Notes: a model not told the origin generated them from the letters alone. Counted from the stretch's first letter, positions 44,134-52,329 are shown. The stretch: 64,000 bases of DNA from Flavobacterium chilense (GCF_001602525.1 NZ_LSYT01000009.1:186001-250000); one strand, 5' to 3'. Numbers and translations are program-made.

Positions 44134-44903
44134 CTAATAAATTCTGTTGCGGCTTGTCCGGCGTTGTCTGTTTTCATGAAGTTTTCTCCAATTAAGAATC
44201 CGCTGTAACCGTAAGGTCTAAGTTCTGAAATGGCTTCGATGGATGAAATTCCGCTTTCTGAAACTTTTACGAAATCTTTTGGAATCTGAGAAGCCAGTTG
44301 TTTGCTGAAATCAAGACTTACTTCAAAAGTTTTTAGATTTCGATTGTTTACACCAATCATATCTAAACTTGGCATAATCGATTTTTCTAATTCTTCCTGA
44401 TTGTGCACCTCCAATAAAACTTCTAATCCTAATTTCTTTGCAAATTCAGATAATGATTTGATTTCTTCGCGGGTTAAAACGGCTGCAATCAATAAAATCA
44501 AATCGGCACCAAAAGCTTTGGCTTCCAAAATCTGATATTCGTCGACAATAAATTCTTTTCGCAATAGCGGAATATTTACTGAAGCTCTTGCTAAAAGTAA
44601 ATCGTCAAGAGAACCTCCAAAATATTTTCCGTCGGTTAAAACAGAAATTCCGCAAGCTCCTGCATTTTCGTAACCTTTTACTACTTCTTCAACCGTAAAA
44701 CTATGATTGATAACTGATTTTGATGGTGAACGACGTTTGTGTTCTGCAATAATTCCGGTTGAACTTGTTTTTAGTTTTTGACTTAATGAAATCACTTCTC
44801 TATTAAAAAATACAGAACTTTCCAATTGCGAAACGGGAATGATTGATTTTTTGAGAACGACTTCCCGCTTTTTGTCAACTATTATTTTATCTAAAATATT
44901 CAT
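44124..44903 (-). CDS. trpC: indole-3-glycerol phosphate synthase
   Basis: A 259-residue TIM barrel. Catalytic residues appear in GIIAEHKRRSPSKS (Glu and Lys), LLRKEFIVDEYQILEA (Lys), LLEVHNQEE (Glu) and GVNNRNLKTF (Asn). It closes CdRP to indole-3-glycerol phosphate. Its stop codon and last two codons are part of a GCTTTAGGC repeat arm. Confidence 0.96.
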   Translation of the reverse strand: MNILDKIIVDKKREVVLKKSIIPVSQLESSVFFNREVISLSQKLKTSSTGIIAEHKRRSPSKSVINHSFTVEEVVKGYENAGACGISVLTDGKYFGGSLDDLLLARASVNIPLLRKEFIVDEYQILEAKAFGADLILLIAAVLTREEIKSLSEFAKKLGLEVLLEVHNQEELEKSIMPSLDMIGVNNRNLKTFEVSLDFSKQLASQIPKDFVKVSESGISSIEAISELRPYGYSGFLIGENFMKTDNAGQAATEFISQL

Positions 44904-44910
44904 GGTTTTG

Positions 44911-44990
44911 TTTGTTTCAGGTTTCAGGTTTTAAGTTTCAGGTTGCGTTCCAATAACTTGAAACCTGAAACAAAGAAAACCTGAAACTAA
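44911..44990. repeat. GTTTCAGG-word inverted repeat between trpC and trpD
   Basis: GTTTCAGGTTTCAGG and AGTTTCAGGTT on the left pair with AACTTGAAACCTGAAAC and AACCTGAAAC on the right. The same words recur at 46715-46790. Confidence 0.85.
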
Positions 44991-44993
44991 ATT

Positions 44994-45986
44994 TTACTTA
45001 CTTAATTCTTGTAATGTTTGCAATGCTTTTAATCCTTTTCCGGATAATAAGCTTTCTTTTGCTAATTCAAATCCTTCCAGCGGAGAACATTTTGTAACCG
45101 TTGCAATTGCCATTGCTGCATTAGCACAGACTACATTGTTTTGTGCCTCGTTTCCTTTTCCTGAAATAATATTGGTAAATATCTCTGCAGATTCTTCGAT
45201 GGATTTTCCACCTTCGATTTCTGTTTGAGATAAAAGATGAACACCAAAATCTTCTGGTTTCAACATTCCTTCCATGTGTGATGTTATTGTTTTGGTTGGA
45301 CCTGTTAAGGAGATTTCATCGTATCCGTCAAGCGAATGTAATATGGTGAAATTGATATCAGTATTTTGATATAAATAAGCATACATTCGGGCTAGTTCAA
45401 GATTGAAAACTCCAACCAGTTGATTCTGAGGGAATGATGGATTTACCATTGGTCCCAACATGTTAAAGAAGGTTTTTACCGCTAACTCTTTACGAATTGG
45501 TCCAACATTTTTCATCGCTGGATGAAATAGGGGAGCGTGTAAAACACAAATTCCGGCTTTTTCGATACATTTTTCTAAAAAAGCAGCGTCATTACTAAAT
45601 TTGATTCCCATTTTTTCCATCACGTTGCTTGATCCGGAAATAGAAGATACTCCGTAATTTCCGTGTTTTGCTACCTTTATTCCGGCTCCGGCTGAAACGA
45701 ACGATGCTAAAGTCGAAATATTGAAAGTGTCTTTCCCGTCACCACCCGTTCCGCATAAATCGATGGTGTTGTAAGCTGATAAATCAACACGAATACACAA
45801 TTCTAACAAAGCTTCACGGAAACCCGAAAGTTCATCAATTGTAATGCTTCGCATCATGAATACAGTCAAAAATGCCGAAATCTGACTCGGATTGTATTGA
45901 CCACTTGAAATATTAATCAGTACGTTTTTAGCTTCCTCTTTTGAAAGTACTTCGTGATTGATTAATTTATTTAATATATTTTTCAT
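44994..45986 (-). CDS. trpD: anthranilate phosphoribosyltransferase
   Basis: A 330-residue enzyme. The PRPP loop is DLCGTGGDGKDTFN and the second loop is KHGNYGVSSISGSSNVME; FHPAMKNVGPIRKELAVKTF and NMLGPMVNP complete the family set. It transfers anthranilate to PRPP. Flanked by two different inverted-repeat hairpins. Confidence 0.96.
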   Translation of the reverse strand: MKNILNKLINHEVLSKEEAKNVLINISSGQYNPSQISAFLTVFMMRSITIDELSGFREALLELCIRVDLSAYNTIDLCGTGGDGKDTFNISTLASFVSAGAGIKVAKHGNYGVSSISGSSNVMEKMGIKFSNDAAFLEKCIEKAGICVLHAPLFHPAMKNVGPIRKELAVKTFFNMLGPMVNPSFPQNQLVGVFNLELARMYAYLYQNTDINFTILHSLDGYDEISLTGPTKTITSHMEGMLKPEDFGVHLLSQTEIEGGKSIEESAEIFTNIISGKGNEAQNNVVCANAAMAIATVTKCSPLEGFELAKESLLSGKGLKALQTLQELSK

Positions 45987-45992
45987 TCTGTT

Positions 45993-46138
45993 TGAGTCTT
46001 AAAGTCATAAAGTCGAAAGTCTTAAAGTCTTCTTGTTTTTGACGTTTATTTTTAAAATTGATTAATGTTTTTTAGTTTTAATAGGAAAGGCTAAGTTTTT
46101 AATATTTGACTTTATGACTTTCGACTTTAAAACTTTTA
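45993..46138. repeat. AAAGTC-word inverted repeat between trpD and trpG
   Basis: GTCTTAAAGTCATAAAGTCG and AAAGTCTTAAAGTCTT (45995-46033) pair with GACTTTATGACTTTCGACTT and TAAAACTTTTAAC (46109-46141), around a ~75-base loop. Confidence 0.8.
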
Positions 46139-46139
46139 A

Positions 46140-46706
46140 CTAACTTCTAATCCAATTCTCTAAAATCCTTTTTCCGTTTGGTGTCAAAACACTTTCCGGG
46201 TGAAACTGAACGCCTCTTACATCAAAAGTTTTATGTCTTAATGACATAATTTGCCCGTTTTCGTCTATCGAAGTAGCTTCAAGAACTTCCGGTAAATTAC
46301 TGTCAACAACCCATGAGTGGTAACGCCCAACTTCGAACTCGTTTTCTAAGCCTTCAAACAAAATTTCATCGGTCACCACTTTTTTTACATTTGTTGCCAC
46401 GCCGTGATATACTTTATCAAGGTTCGAAAGTGTTCCGCCAAAAACTTCCCCAATGGCTTGTTGTCCTAAACAAACACCAAGGATACTTTTTGTTGGTGCA
46501 TATTTTTCGATTACTGCTTTTAATAAACCTGCTTCATCGGGAATTCCAGGTCCCGGAGAAAGTAATATTTTATCGAAAGAAGCGATTTCGTCAATTTCGA
46601 ATTCGTCATTTCTATAAACGGTTACTTCGCAGTTTAAATCTTCCAGATAGTGTACTAAGTTGTAAGTGAAACTATCGTAATTGTCTATAACTAATATTTT
46701 TTTCAT
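46140..46706 (-). CDS. trpG: anthranilate synthase glutamine amidotransferase component
   Basis: A 188-residue class I glutaminase. The triad is Cys in LGVCLGQQAIGE plus His and Glu in GVQFHPESVLTP; IDNYDSFTYNLVHYL is the typical start. It supplies ammonia to TrpE. As in many bacteria the same subunit could also serve PabB. It is separated from trpE by a lipoprotein gene. Confidence 0.95.
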   Translation of the reverse strand: MKKILVIDNYDSFTYNLVHYLEDLNCEVTVYRNDEFEIDEIASFDKILLSPGPGIPDEAGLLKAVIEKYAPTKSILGVCLGQQAIGEVFGGTLSNLDKVYHGVATNVKKVVTDEILFEGLENEFEVGRYHSWVVDSNLPEVLEATSIDENGQIMSLRHKTFDVRGVQFHPESVLTPNGKRILENWIRS

Positions 46707-46714
46707 TGTGCTTT

Positions 46715-46790
46715 TTTGTTTCAGGTTTCAAGTTTCAGGTTTCAGGTTTCAATAACTTGAAACTTGAAACAAATAAAACTTGAAACTATT
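46715..46790. repeat. GTTTCAGG-word inverted repeat between the lipoprotein gene and trpG
   Basis: GTTTCAGGTTTCAAGTTTCA with further GGTTTCAGG words pairs with AACTTGAAACTTGAAAC and AACTTGAAAC. Same word family as 44911-44990. Confidence 0.85.
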
Positions 46791-46792
46791 TT

Positions 46793-47233
46793 TTACTCTC
46801 GAACGTACTTCTCTGTAATAATGCGGTCGATTCCTAATTTTTCTACTTTTTCGATTCCTTTTTGAATTAAGGTGTCGTTTTTGATTGTTACTGTAAACTC
46901 AAATTTTCCATTTTCCCATTGACGATTATTGAAGTATTCCAGATTCTCGGTGTATGTACTGTCCTTTAAAGTATATTTTCCGCCTCCGCCAAAGAATACT
47001 GCATTTGTTGAATCTTTTCCATTATTTAAATCATGATTGAAAAAGGCAAAATGAGTATCATTTATAATTTTAATCATTTTTGTCTTTGGATTGAAAGTCG
47101 AAAACGTTGAATCTTTTTCGGTGGTTTCAGCTGATATAAGGCGCCAGGTTCCTTTAATAGGATTTTCTTTTTTTTCCGAATTACAAGACGTAATGGTAAT
47201 GATTAAAACTAAAATTGAAATTGCTTTTTTCAT
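46793..47233 (-). CDS. small lipocalin-like lipoprotein
   Basis: A 146-residue lipoprotein with lipobox ITSC (MKKAISILVLIITITSCNS, Cys17). The mature part starts IKGTWRLISAE, a lipocalin-like/DUF4488-like opening, and continues as alternating strands (KMIKIINDTHFAFFNHD, GGKYTLKDSTYTENL, FTVTIKNDTLIQKG). The role is unknown. It lies between trpE and trpG on the same strand, with repeats on both sides, and has no obvious connection with tryptophan. Confidence 0.8.
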   Translation of the reverse strand: MKKAISILVLIITITSCNSEKKENPIKGTWRLISAETTEKDSTFSTFNPKTKMIKIINDTHFAFFNHDLNNGKDSTNAVFFGGGGKYTLKDSTYTENLEYFNNRQWENGKFEFTVTIKNDTLIQKGIEKVEKLGIDRIITEKYVRE

Positions 47234-47287
47234 GATTTATGCTTTTGTGGTTTTTATAGTTTATTTGTTAATTGTTTCAGATCTTAC

Positions 47288-47372
47288 TAATCTTTGCCCC
47301 GACGGTTTCAACCGTCGGCTATGTTTATATAGATTATTTTTTAAACATTGCCCGAGGTTTCAACCTCGCGAG
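47288..47372. repeat. GGTTTCAACC double hairpin between trpE and the lipoprotein gene
   Basis: GACGGTTTCAACCGTC (47301-47316) and CGAGGTTTCAACCTCG (47353-47368) are two short perfect palindromes of the same design. The related TGGTTTTAACCA occurs at 61285-61296 and 61688-61699. Confidence 0.8.
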
Positions 47373-47378
47373 ACGTAT

Positions 47379-48779
47379 CTAAATTTTCTCCGCCATTTCA
47401 AGCGCTGTATTCAATGCCCTTAATTTGTTGTAGACTTCCTGCATTTCGCTTTCTTCATCAGAATTTGCTACGATTCCGGCTCCGGCCTGACAATGTAATT
47501 GATGATTTTTACTCAGGAAAGTTCGGATCATAATGGCGTGATTAAAATTGCCTTCGAAATCCATGAAACCTATTGCGCCACCGTAGAAATTACGATTTGT
47601 TTTTTCGTAATCTTCAATCAATTGCATCGCTCTGTGTTTTGGTGCTCCGCTTAAAGTTCCAGCCGGGAAAGTGTCGGCAACTACTTGCATAGTCGTAGCT
47701 TTTTCATGTAAATGTCCGGTAACTTTAGAAACCAAGTGAATCACATGCGAGAAAAACTGAACTTCTCTGTATTTTTCTACATTTACATCATGACCATTTC
47801 GGCTTAAATCATTTCTGGCTAAATCGACTAACATAACGTGCTCGCTGTTTTCTTTTTTATCTTCAGAAAGTTCTTTGGCTAAAAGCGCATCTCGCTCATC
47901 ATTTCCGGTTCTTTTGAAAGTTCCTGCGATTGGGTGAATTTCGGCTTTTCTGTTTTTTACGATAATTTGAGCTTCGGGCGAAGACCCAAATATTTTGAAA
48001 TCTCCATAATCAAAAAAGAATAGGTAAGGAGATGGATTAATGCTTCTTAAAGCACGATAAACGTTGAATTCATCTCCTTTAAATCCTTGTGTAAAACGAC
48101 GTGATAACACCAATTGAAAAACGTCTCCGCGGAAACAGTGTTTTTTAGCCAGAGCTACATTGTGTTTAAATTCATCATCGGTTAAGTTAGAGAAGCCTTC
48201 ACCTTCTTTGGTAAATTTGTATGAAGCAATATTTCTGGATTGTAATAGTTGTTCGATTTCGACAATATTATTTTTTCCGTCTACGCTGTGGCAAAAAATG
48301 TAAGCTTCATTTTTAAAGTGATTGATAGCGATGATGTTTTGATAAACAGCATAAAAAACATCCGGAATCAAAGTAGCAGTATCTTTTTTGGCAATCGAAA
48401 CTTTTTCAAAATAACGAACAGCATCGTAAGAAATGTATCCAAACAAGCCATTATTAATAAACTTAAAATCATTTTTTTCTGATTGAAACTGGCTTGAAAA
48501 TTCCTGGATTACTTCCGGAATATTAGTAGATGAATCAATTGAAATTTGTTCTGTTGTTCCGTCAGGGAAAGTTTTTGAAATCGTTTCGTTTTCGATTTTA
48601 ATCGTTGCAATCGGATTGCAGCAAATATAAGAGAAGCTGTTGTCATTGCCATGATAATCACTACTTTCAAGTAATAAACTATTTGGAAATTTATCTCTGA
48701 TTTTAAAATAAATACTTACCGGCGTAATTGTATCTGCCAGGATTTGTTTGTAATGTGTGTTGAGTATAAAAGGTTTCAA
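47379..48779 (-). CDS. trpE: anthranilate synthase component I
   Basis: A 466-residue chorismate-using enzyme. The N-terminal LLLESSDYH holds the tryptophan feedback-site motif; the catalytic part has VFQLVLSRRF, INPSPYLFFFDYGDFKIFGSSPE, IAGTFKRTGNDERD, LVDLARND and HAIMIRTFL. The start is a TTG at 48779: no in-frame ATG exists upstream or near, and the LLES motif is then at the expected distance (~residue 34). It is preceded by a leader peptide and terminator, so it is regulated by attenuation as well as by feedback. Confidence 0.95.
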   Translation of the reverse strand: MKPFILNTHYKQILADTITPVSIYFKIRDKFPNSLLLESSDYHGNDNSFSYICCNPIATIKIENETISKTFPDGTTEQISIDSSTNIPEVIQEFSSQFQSEKNDFKFINNGLFGYISYDAVRYFEKVSIAKKDTATLIPDVFYAVYQNIIAINHFKNEAYIFCHSVDGKNNIVEIEQLLQSRNIASYKFTKEGEGFSNLTDDEFKHNVALAKKHCFRGDVFQLVLSRRFTQGFKGDEFNVYRALRSINPSPYLFFFDYGDFKIFGSSPEAQIIVKNRKAEIHPIAGTFKRTGNDERDALLAKELSEDKKENSEHVMLVDLARNDLSRNGHDVNVEKYREVQFFSHVIHLVSKVTGHLHEKATTMQVVADTFPAGTLSGAPKHRAMQLIEDYEKTNRNFYGGAIGFMDFEGNFNHAIMIRTFLSKNHQLHCQAGAGIVANSDEESEMQEVYNKLRALNTALEMAEKI

Positions 48780-48830
48780 AGTATGTTGTTTTTTAGTTTT
48801 TTAATATATTTTTCTACTTAAGTTTCGGCC

Positions 48831-48864
48831 AAAAAAAAAGGCTTGTCGTGATGACAAGCCTTTT
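48831..48864 (-). terminator. trp attenuator terminator hairpin
   Basis: On the minus strand AAAAGGCTTGTC and GACAAGCCTTTT form a perfect 12-bp stem with loop ATCAC, followed by a run of further T (48839 to 48831). It ends 52 bases before the trpE start codon. Confidence 0.92.
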
Positions 48865-48901
48865 ATATTTTATAGTTTTACAATACCATAGGAAGCTTTG
48901 T

Positions 48902-48958
48902 TCACGACGTTTGACGTAAATTCTTCCACCACCAAGTATTGTTCATTATTGTTTTCAT
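48902..48958 (-). CDS. trpL: trp operon leader peptide
   Basis: An 18-codon ORF, MKTIMNNTWWWKNLRQTS followed by TGA, with three consecutive tryptophan codons (TGG TGG TGG). It lies 11-18 bases after the probable transcription start and 38 bases upstream of a perfect 12-bp terminator hairpin. Ribosome stalling at the Trp codons when charged tRNA-Trp is scarce would free downstream bases to disrupt the terminator and allow trpE expression. It is too short for normal gene finders; the identification rests on the Trp triplet, its position and the hairpin. Confidence 0.88.
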   Translation of the reverse strand: MKTIMNNTWWWKNLRQTS

Positions 48959-48975
48959 ATCTTATTTTGATGTGA

Positions 48976-48983
48976 CAAATATA
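48976..48983 (-). promoter_or_regulatory. -7 promoter box of the trp operon
   Basis: TATATTTG on the minus strand fits TAnnTTTG. The transcript would start just before the leader ATG at 48958. No convincing -33 TTTG at the usual distance. Confidence 0.6.
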
Positions 48984-49080
48984 TAAATGTAATTTGAATT
49001 AGAATACATAAATTTCAAAAAAAATCTTTTCTAAATTTTAAAATTTGTTAAATTTTAAACTCTAAATGTAATTTAAGTGC

Positions 49081-50361
49081 TTAATTTCCAATAGCAATAG
49101 TATTGTTTGCATTTACTCTAAAATCCGGATTTCCTTTGATGTTTGGAGTTGTAAACAGCTCTGTATTTTTAATTTTTGTGTATTCTAATCCGGATCCCGG
49201 GATATTATAATACGCCTGAATGGCTGTATTTCCACTTGCTGATTCACTTGTAATACCGCCATTACAATTGTTAACGGTTACATTCTTGAAAGTCATTTTT
49301 GAAAGGTTTGCTTCTCCGTTTCCAATGTTTCCTTCTAAAAGTACAAAAGGAGAGAAACCAGAAACAATACTATTGTTTAGATTAAAAAAGGTGTTTTCTC
49401 TAACATAAATAGATTCTCTTACAAGTCCCTGATTGTTCTCTTCTAAATTAACCAAAGTAATGTTGTTGGCATTGATTTTAGTCATTTTTTTGCTCATGTC
49501 TGTATTTTGAATTTTGTCATATGAGTCGACTTCAAAACATCTTGACCCTGAAATATCTGATGAAAATGGATGACGAATTGCAATACTGTTACTGATATTG
49601 ATTTGAGCACCTTGTGTAAAATCAAAGTCATCATCTGTGGTTCTGTAGGAAACAAGGTTGCTCATGTTTAAATCTCCTCCATAACATTCAAAAGAGTCAT
49701 CATTTGAGAAGCTGATCTGGATATTACTTAAAGTTGTTTTTCTGCCAATACCTGCTAGAGAAAGTCCGTTAAGTTCTTTATCAGAACTTAGTTTTCTACC
49801 GGCAAATTCTATTCTCACATATTTTAAAATACCTGAATTGTCTTCGGCATCTGTACCACCATAATGATTTAAACCTGGTTCCAGATTAAACGGAAGCGTA
49901 TGAACTCCTCCAAGAGAGTTAATAGGTGCTTTTCCTAAAAGAATTATACCGCCCCAATCTCCTGGTTTTCTGTCTGATTTCTCTTTGTTCGAAGTAAAAA
50001 TAATAGGATCTGTTTCTAAACCTTCGGCCATTATTTTTGAGCCATTTGCTACAACAAGTGTACCGCAGGTTTTATCGTCACCTCTTATTACAGTTCCAGG
50101 TTCGATAGTCAAAACAGCATTGTTTGTAACATAAACAATGCCAACTAATTGATAGATATTACGTTTAAATAATTTTGTGTCTTTGTCGATTGTTCCGGCA
50201 ATTATGTTGGTAGCTTCACTGTATTCTGTATTGGCAGGTTTAAAATTGGTCCAGTTGTTCATCCAGTTGGTGTTACCAATAATTCCTTTTGTTTGTTGTT
50301 GGGCTTGTATGAATAGAGTGCTAAGAAGTGTAATAATGGCAATTTGTACTTTTGTTTTCAT
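49081..50361 (-). CDS. secreted beta-helix-like protein
   Basis: A 426-residue protein with a signal peptide (MKTKVQIAIITLLSTLFIQAQ). The mature protein looks like a right-handed parallel beta-helix: repeated short strands such as NAVLTIEPGTVIRGDD, DWGGIILLGKAPIN, LKYVRIEFAGRK, LSNIQISFSNDDSFE and ISNSIAIRHPF. No pectate-lyase-type catalytic set is obvious and no C-terminal sorting domain is seen. Homologous proteins are common, unnamed secreted proteins in Bacteroidota. It is a single transcription unit. Confidence 0.78.
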   Translation of the reverse strand: MKTKVQIAIITLLSTLFIQAQQQTKGIIGNTNWMNNWTNFKPANTEYSEATNIIAGTIDKDTKLFKRNIYQLVGIVYVTNNAVLTIEPGTVIRGDDKTCGTLVVANGSKIMAEGLETDPIIFTSNKEKSDRKPGDWGGIILLGKAPINSLGGVHTLPFNLEPGLNHYGGTDAEDNSGILKYVRIEFAGRKLSSDKELNGLSLAGIGRKTTLSNIQISFSNDDSFECYGGDLNMSNLVSYRTTDDDFDFTQGAQINISNSIAIRHPFSSDISGSRCFEVDSYDKIQNTDMSKKMTKINANNITLVNLEENNQGLVRESIYVRENTFFNLNNSIVSGFSPFVLLEGNIGNGEANLSKMTFKNVTVNNCNGGITSESASGNTAIQAYYNIPGSGLEYTKIKNTELFTTPNIKGNPDFRVNANNTIAIGN

Positions 50362-50500
50362 AACTATAATTTTGATTTCTAGTTTTGTTTTTTTAATTAG
50401 TCCAAAATTAGAAGCCGAATGTTAATCAAAGTCTTATATGTTATTACGAAAGTGTTATGCCAATATTAAGGATGTTATTTTTTTGAGAATATGTAAAAAG

Positions 50501-50532
50501 AAACCCCAATAGTTGTAGAACTATTGGGGTTT
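50501..50532 (-). terminator. terminator downstream of the YceI gene
   Basis: AAACCCCAATAGTT and AACTATTGGGGTTT (minus strand) are perfect complements around loop CTAC, followed by CTTTTT. Confidence 0.88.
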
Positions 50533-50571
50533 TTCTTATAGATTTAAATAAATGCTGTAAATCTTAAAATA

Positions 50572-51138
50572 TTAGAATTTTAGCGCTACAGTTAATTCGA
50601 AATCATCATTGATAGTTTTGTCTCCTAAGTTTTCGAAGAAATTACCAGAGTTGTATTTGATATCGTATTTAGTTCTGTCAACTTTGAAAGCAGTTGTAGC
50701 AGTGTTTCCAGCTACAGTGATGTCAAAAGTTACTGGTTTAGTAATTCCTTTGATAGTTAAATCAGCAGTTACTGTGTAAACATCAGTTGCTTTAGCTCCA
50801 ATAGTTTTGAAAACTAATTTTGCAGTTGGGAATTTGTCAGTTCCAAAGAAATCTGCAGATTTCAAGTGACCGTTTAATTTTCCTTGGTATTCTCCAGTTA
50901 AATCTGTAGCAGTTAATGAAGTCATATCAACAGTGAATGAACCACCAGTTAATTTTTTTCCTTTGAAAACTAAAGCTCCGTCTTTAAAGTTTACAGTTCC
51001 AGAGTGCTCTCCAGTTACTTTTTTACCTAACCATTTGATAGTAGATGCTTTTGCGTCGATTTTTTTAGTTTGTGCGTTTACTGAAACGCTCGCTACTGCT
51101 ACGAATAATGCTAATGCAATTGTTTTTAAATTTTTCAT
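50572..51138 (-). CDS. YceI family protein
   Basis: A 188-residue exported protein: signal peptide MKNLKTIALALFVAVASVSV ending NAQ, then the lipocalin-like YceI barrel (KASTIKWLGKKVTGEHSGTV, FTVDMTSLTATDL, GHLKSADFFGTDKFPTAKLV, FDITVAGNT, YDIKYNSGNFFENLGDK). YceI proteins bind isoprenoid chains in the periplasm. Third gene of the MarR-nitroreductase-YceI unit, 30 bases after the nitroreductase gene. Confidence 0.93.
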   Translation of the reverse strand: MKNLKTIALALFVAVASVSVNAQTKKIDAKASTIKWLGKKVTGEHSGTVNFKDGALVFKGKKLTGGSFTVDMTSLTATDLTGEYQGKLNGHLKSADFFGTDKFPTAKLVFKTIGAKATDVYTVTADLTIKGITKPVTFDITVAGNTATTAFKVDRTKYDIKYNSGNFFENLGDKTINDDFELTVALKF

Positions 51139-51168
51139 GTTGTAAAATTGATTTTGGATTAATAATAA

Positions 51169-51801
51169 TTATATAGTGATAAATAATTCTTCGTGAGATT
51201 TTCTAACTTTTTTGTAATGCTGAGTATCGTCTTCAGTATGTCTGTAACCAACAGTTGCAATAACTGAAGCGTTTAAACCTAATTTGTCGAAACCTAAGAT
51301 TTCATTAAATGCAGCAGCATTAAATCCTTCCATTGGAGTTGCATCGATTTTTAATTCAGCTGCAGCCGCCAATAAAGTTCCTAAAGCAATATAAGTTTGT
51401 TTTGCTGTCCAGATGTTTTTCGCATCTTGAGATAAGTTAGCAATAGTACCTTTCATCATATCAGCAAATCCAGCCAAAGCATCAGCAGGAACACCTCTTG
51501 TTTCGCTAATATTTTTGATGTAAGCGTCTACAGATTCTGCTCCGGCATTTAAGTCGTTAGCAAAAATGAAAATTTGAGAAGCGTCAGTAATTTGAGTCTG
51601 ACCATAAGCAGCAGCTTTTAATTGCTCTCTAATTTCAGGATTTTCTACGATAACAACTTTATAAGGTTGTAAACCGTATGAAGAAGCAGCTAATCTAACA
51701 GCTTCTTTTAAAGTATTTAAATCTGCATCAGATATTTTTTTTGCTGCATCAAACTTTTTTGTTGCATATCTCCAATTTAGATTGTCTAATAATGTGCTCA
51801 T
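51169..51801 (-). CDS. NAD(P)H-dependent nitroreductase (NfsB-like)
   Basis: A 210-residue FMN oxidoreductase. FMN contacts are suggested by NWRYATKKFDAAK (Arg-Arg/Lys start), RLAASSYGLQPYKVVIVEN, and GYRHTEDDTQHYKKVRK at the C-terminus. It reduces nitro compounds, quinones or similar oxidants. It is encoded five bases after the MarR regulator and shares its promoter. Confidence 0.93.
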   Translation of the reverse strand: MSTLLDNLNWRYATKKFDAAKKISDADLNTLKEAVRLAASSYGLQPYKVVIVENPEIREQLKAAAYGQTQITDASQIFIFANDLNAGAESVDAYIKNISETRGVPADALAGFADMMKGTIANLSQDAKNIWTAKQTYIALGTLLAAAAELKIDATPMEGFNAAAFNEILGFDKLGLNASVIATVGYRHTEDDTQHYKKVRKSHEELFITI

Positions 51802-51806
51802 AAATA

Positions 51807-52268
51807 TTAATTTTGTTGGGTTCGGTATTTTTCTAATAATTTATTTAATAATTCTAATTCTTCAGGACTTATATTCTCAGCAAATGCGCGTTCATGCTCA
51901 TCTACCTTCGGGTCTAATTCTTTTAATACATCTAATCCCTTTTGAGTGATTAAAACTTCGATTTTACGTCTGTTGCCGGGACAAACATTTCGGGTAACAA
52001 AATCCTTTAGCAGCAATTTGTCTACCAATCGGGTTGTGTTGCTTGTTTTTGCCAGCATACGTTCCTGTATTACACACATATTAGCAGGATTTCCTTTTTG
52101 TCCTCTTAATATACGTAACACATTATATTGCTCTCCGGATAAATCATACGGTTTTATCAACTCGTTAAAATGATCCTGAATCACGTTTTGCGTGTACATG
52201 ATATTCAGAATAACTTTTTTCGCATTATCCATCTTAACTGTACTTTTTATAACCTCTTCAATTGTCAT
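51807..52268 (-). CDS. MarR family transcriptional regulator
   Basis: A 153-residue winged-helix regulator (QYNVLRILRGQKGNPANMCV, RMLAKTSNTTRLVDKLLLK as recognition helix, NRRKIEVLITQKGLDVLKEL as wing). It contains three Cys-bearing stretches (MCVIQE, RNVCPGN) that could sense oxidants. Two TTTGTATATACAAA-type sites lie across its promoter. It heads the operon with the nitroreductase and YceI genes. Confidence 0.92.
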   Translation of the reverse strand: MTIEEVIKSTVKMDNAKKVILNIMYTQNVIQDHFNELIKPYDLSGEQYNVLRILRGQKGNPANMCVIQERMLAKTSNTTRLVDKLLLKDFVTRNVCPGNRRKIEVLITQKGLDVLKELDPKVDEHERAFAENISPEELELLNKLLEKYRTQQN

Positions 52269-52283
52269 AGTCGTAAGTGTATA

Positions 52284-52299
52284 ATTTGTATATACAAAT
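52284..52299. promoter_or_regulatory. MarR operator, proximal
   Basis: ATTTGTATATACAAAT is a perfect 16-bp palindrome. It overlaps the -7 box TACATTTG (52295-52302, minus strand). Confidence 0.85.
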
Positions 52300-52313
52300 G
52301 TATATCTTTTAAT

Positions 52314-52329
52314 AGTTGTATATACAAAT
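52314..52329. promoter_or_regulatory. MarR operator, distal
   Basis: AGTTGTATATACAAAT repeats the proximal site with one mismatch; the centres are 30 bases apart, about three helical turns. It overlaps the -33 TTTG (52325-52328 on the minus strand), 22 bases before the -7 box. The rest of 52330-52600 is AT-rich with no gene or repeat that I can support. Confidence 0.82.

Larger units (their letters stand above)
48780..49080 (-). promoter_or_regulatory. trp leader region (attenuator)
   Basis: The 301-base gap upstream of trpE contains, in transcript order, a -7 box TATATTTG (48983-48976), a short ORF with three Trp codons in a row (48958-48902), and a strong terminator (48864-48831), then trpE. 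GGAAG next to the Trp codons can pair with CTTCC at about 48890-48894, and ACAAAGCTT there can alternatively pair with AAGGCTTGT of the terminator, giving the 1:2 / 2:3 / 3:4 logic of a classical attenuator. The distal part (48984-49080) is AT-rich without a gene. Confidence 0.85.
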
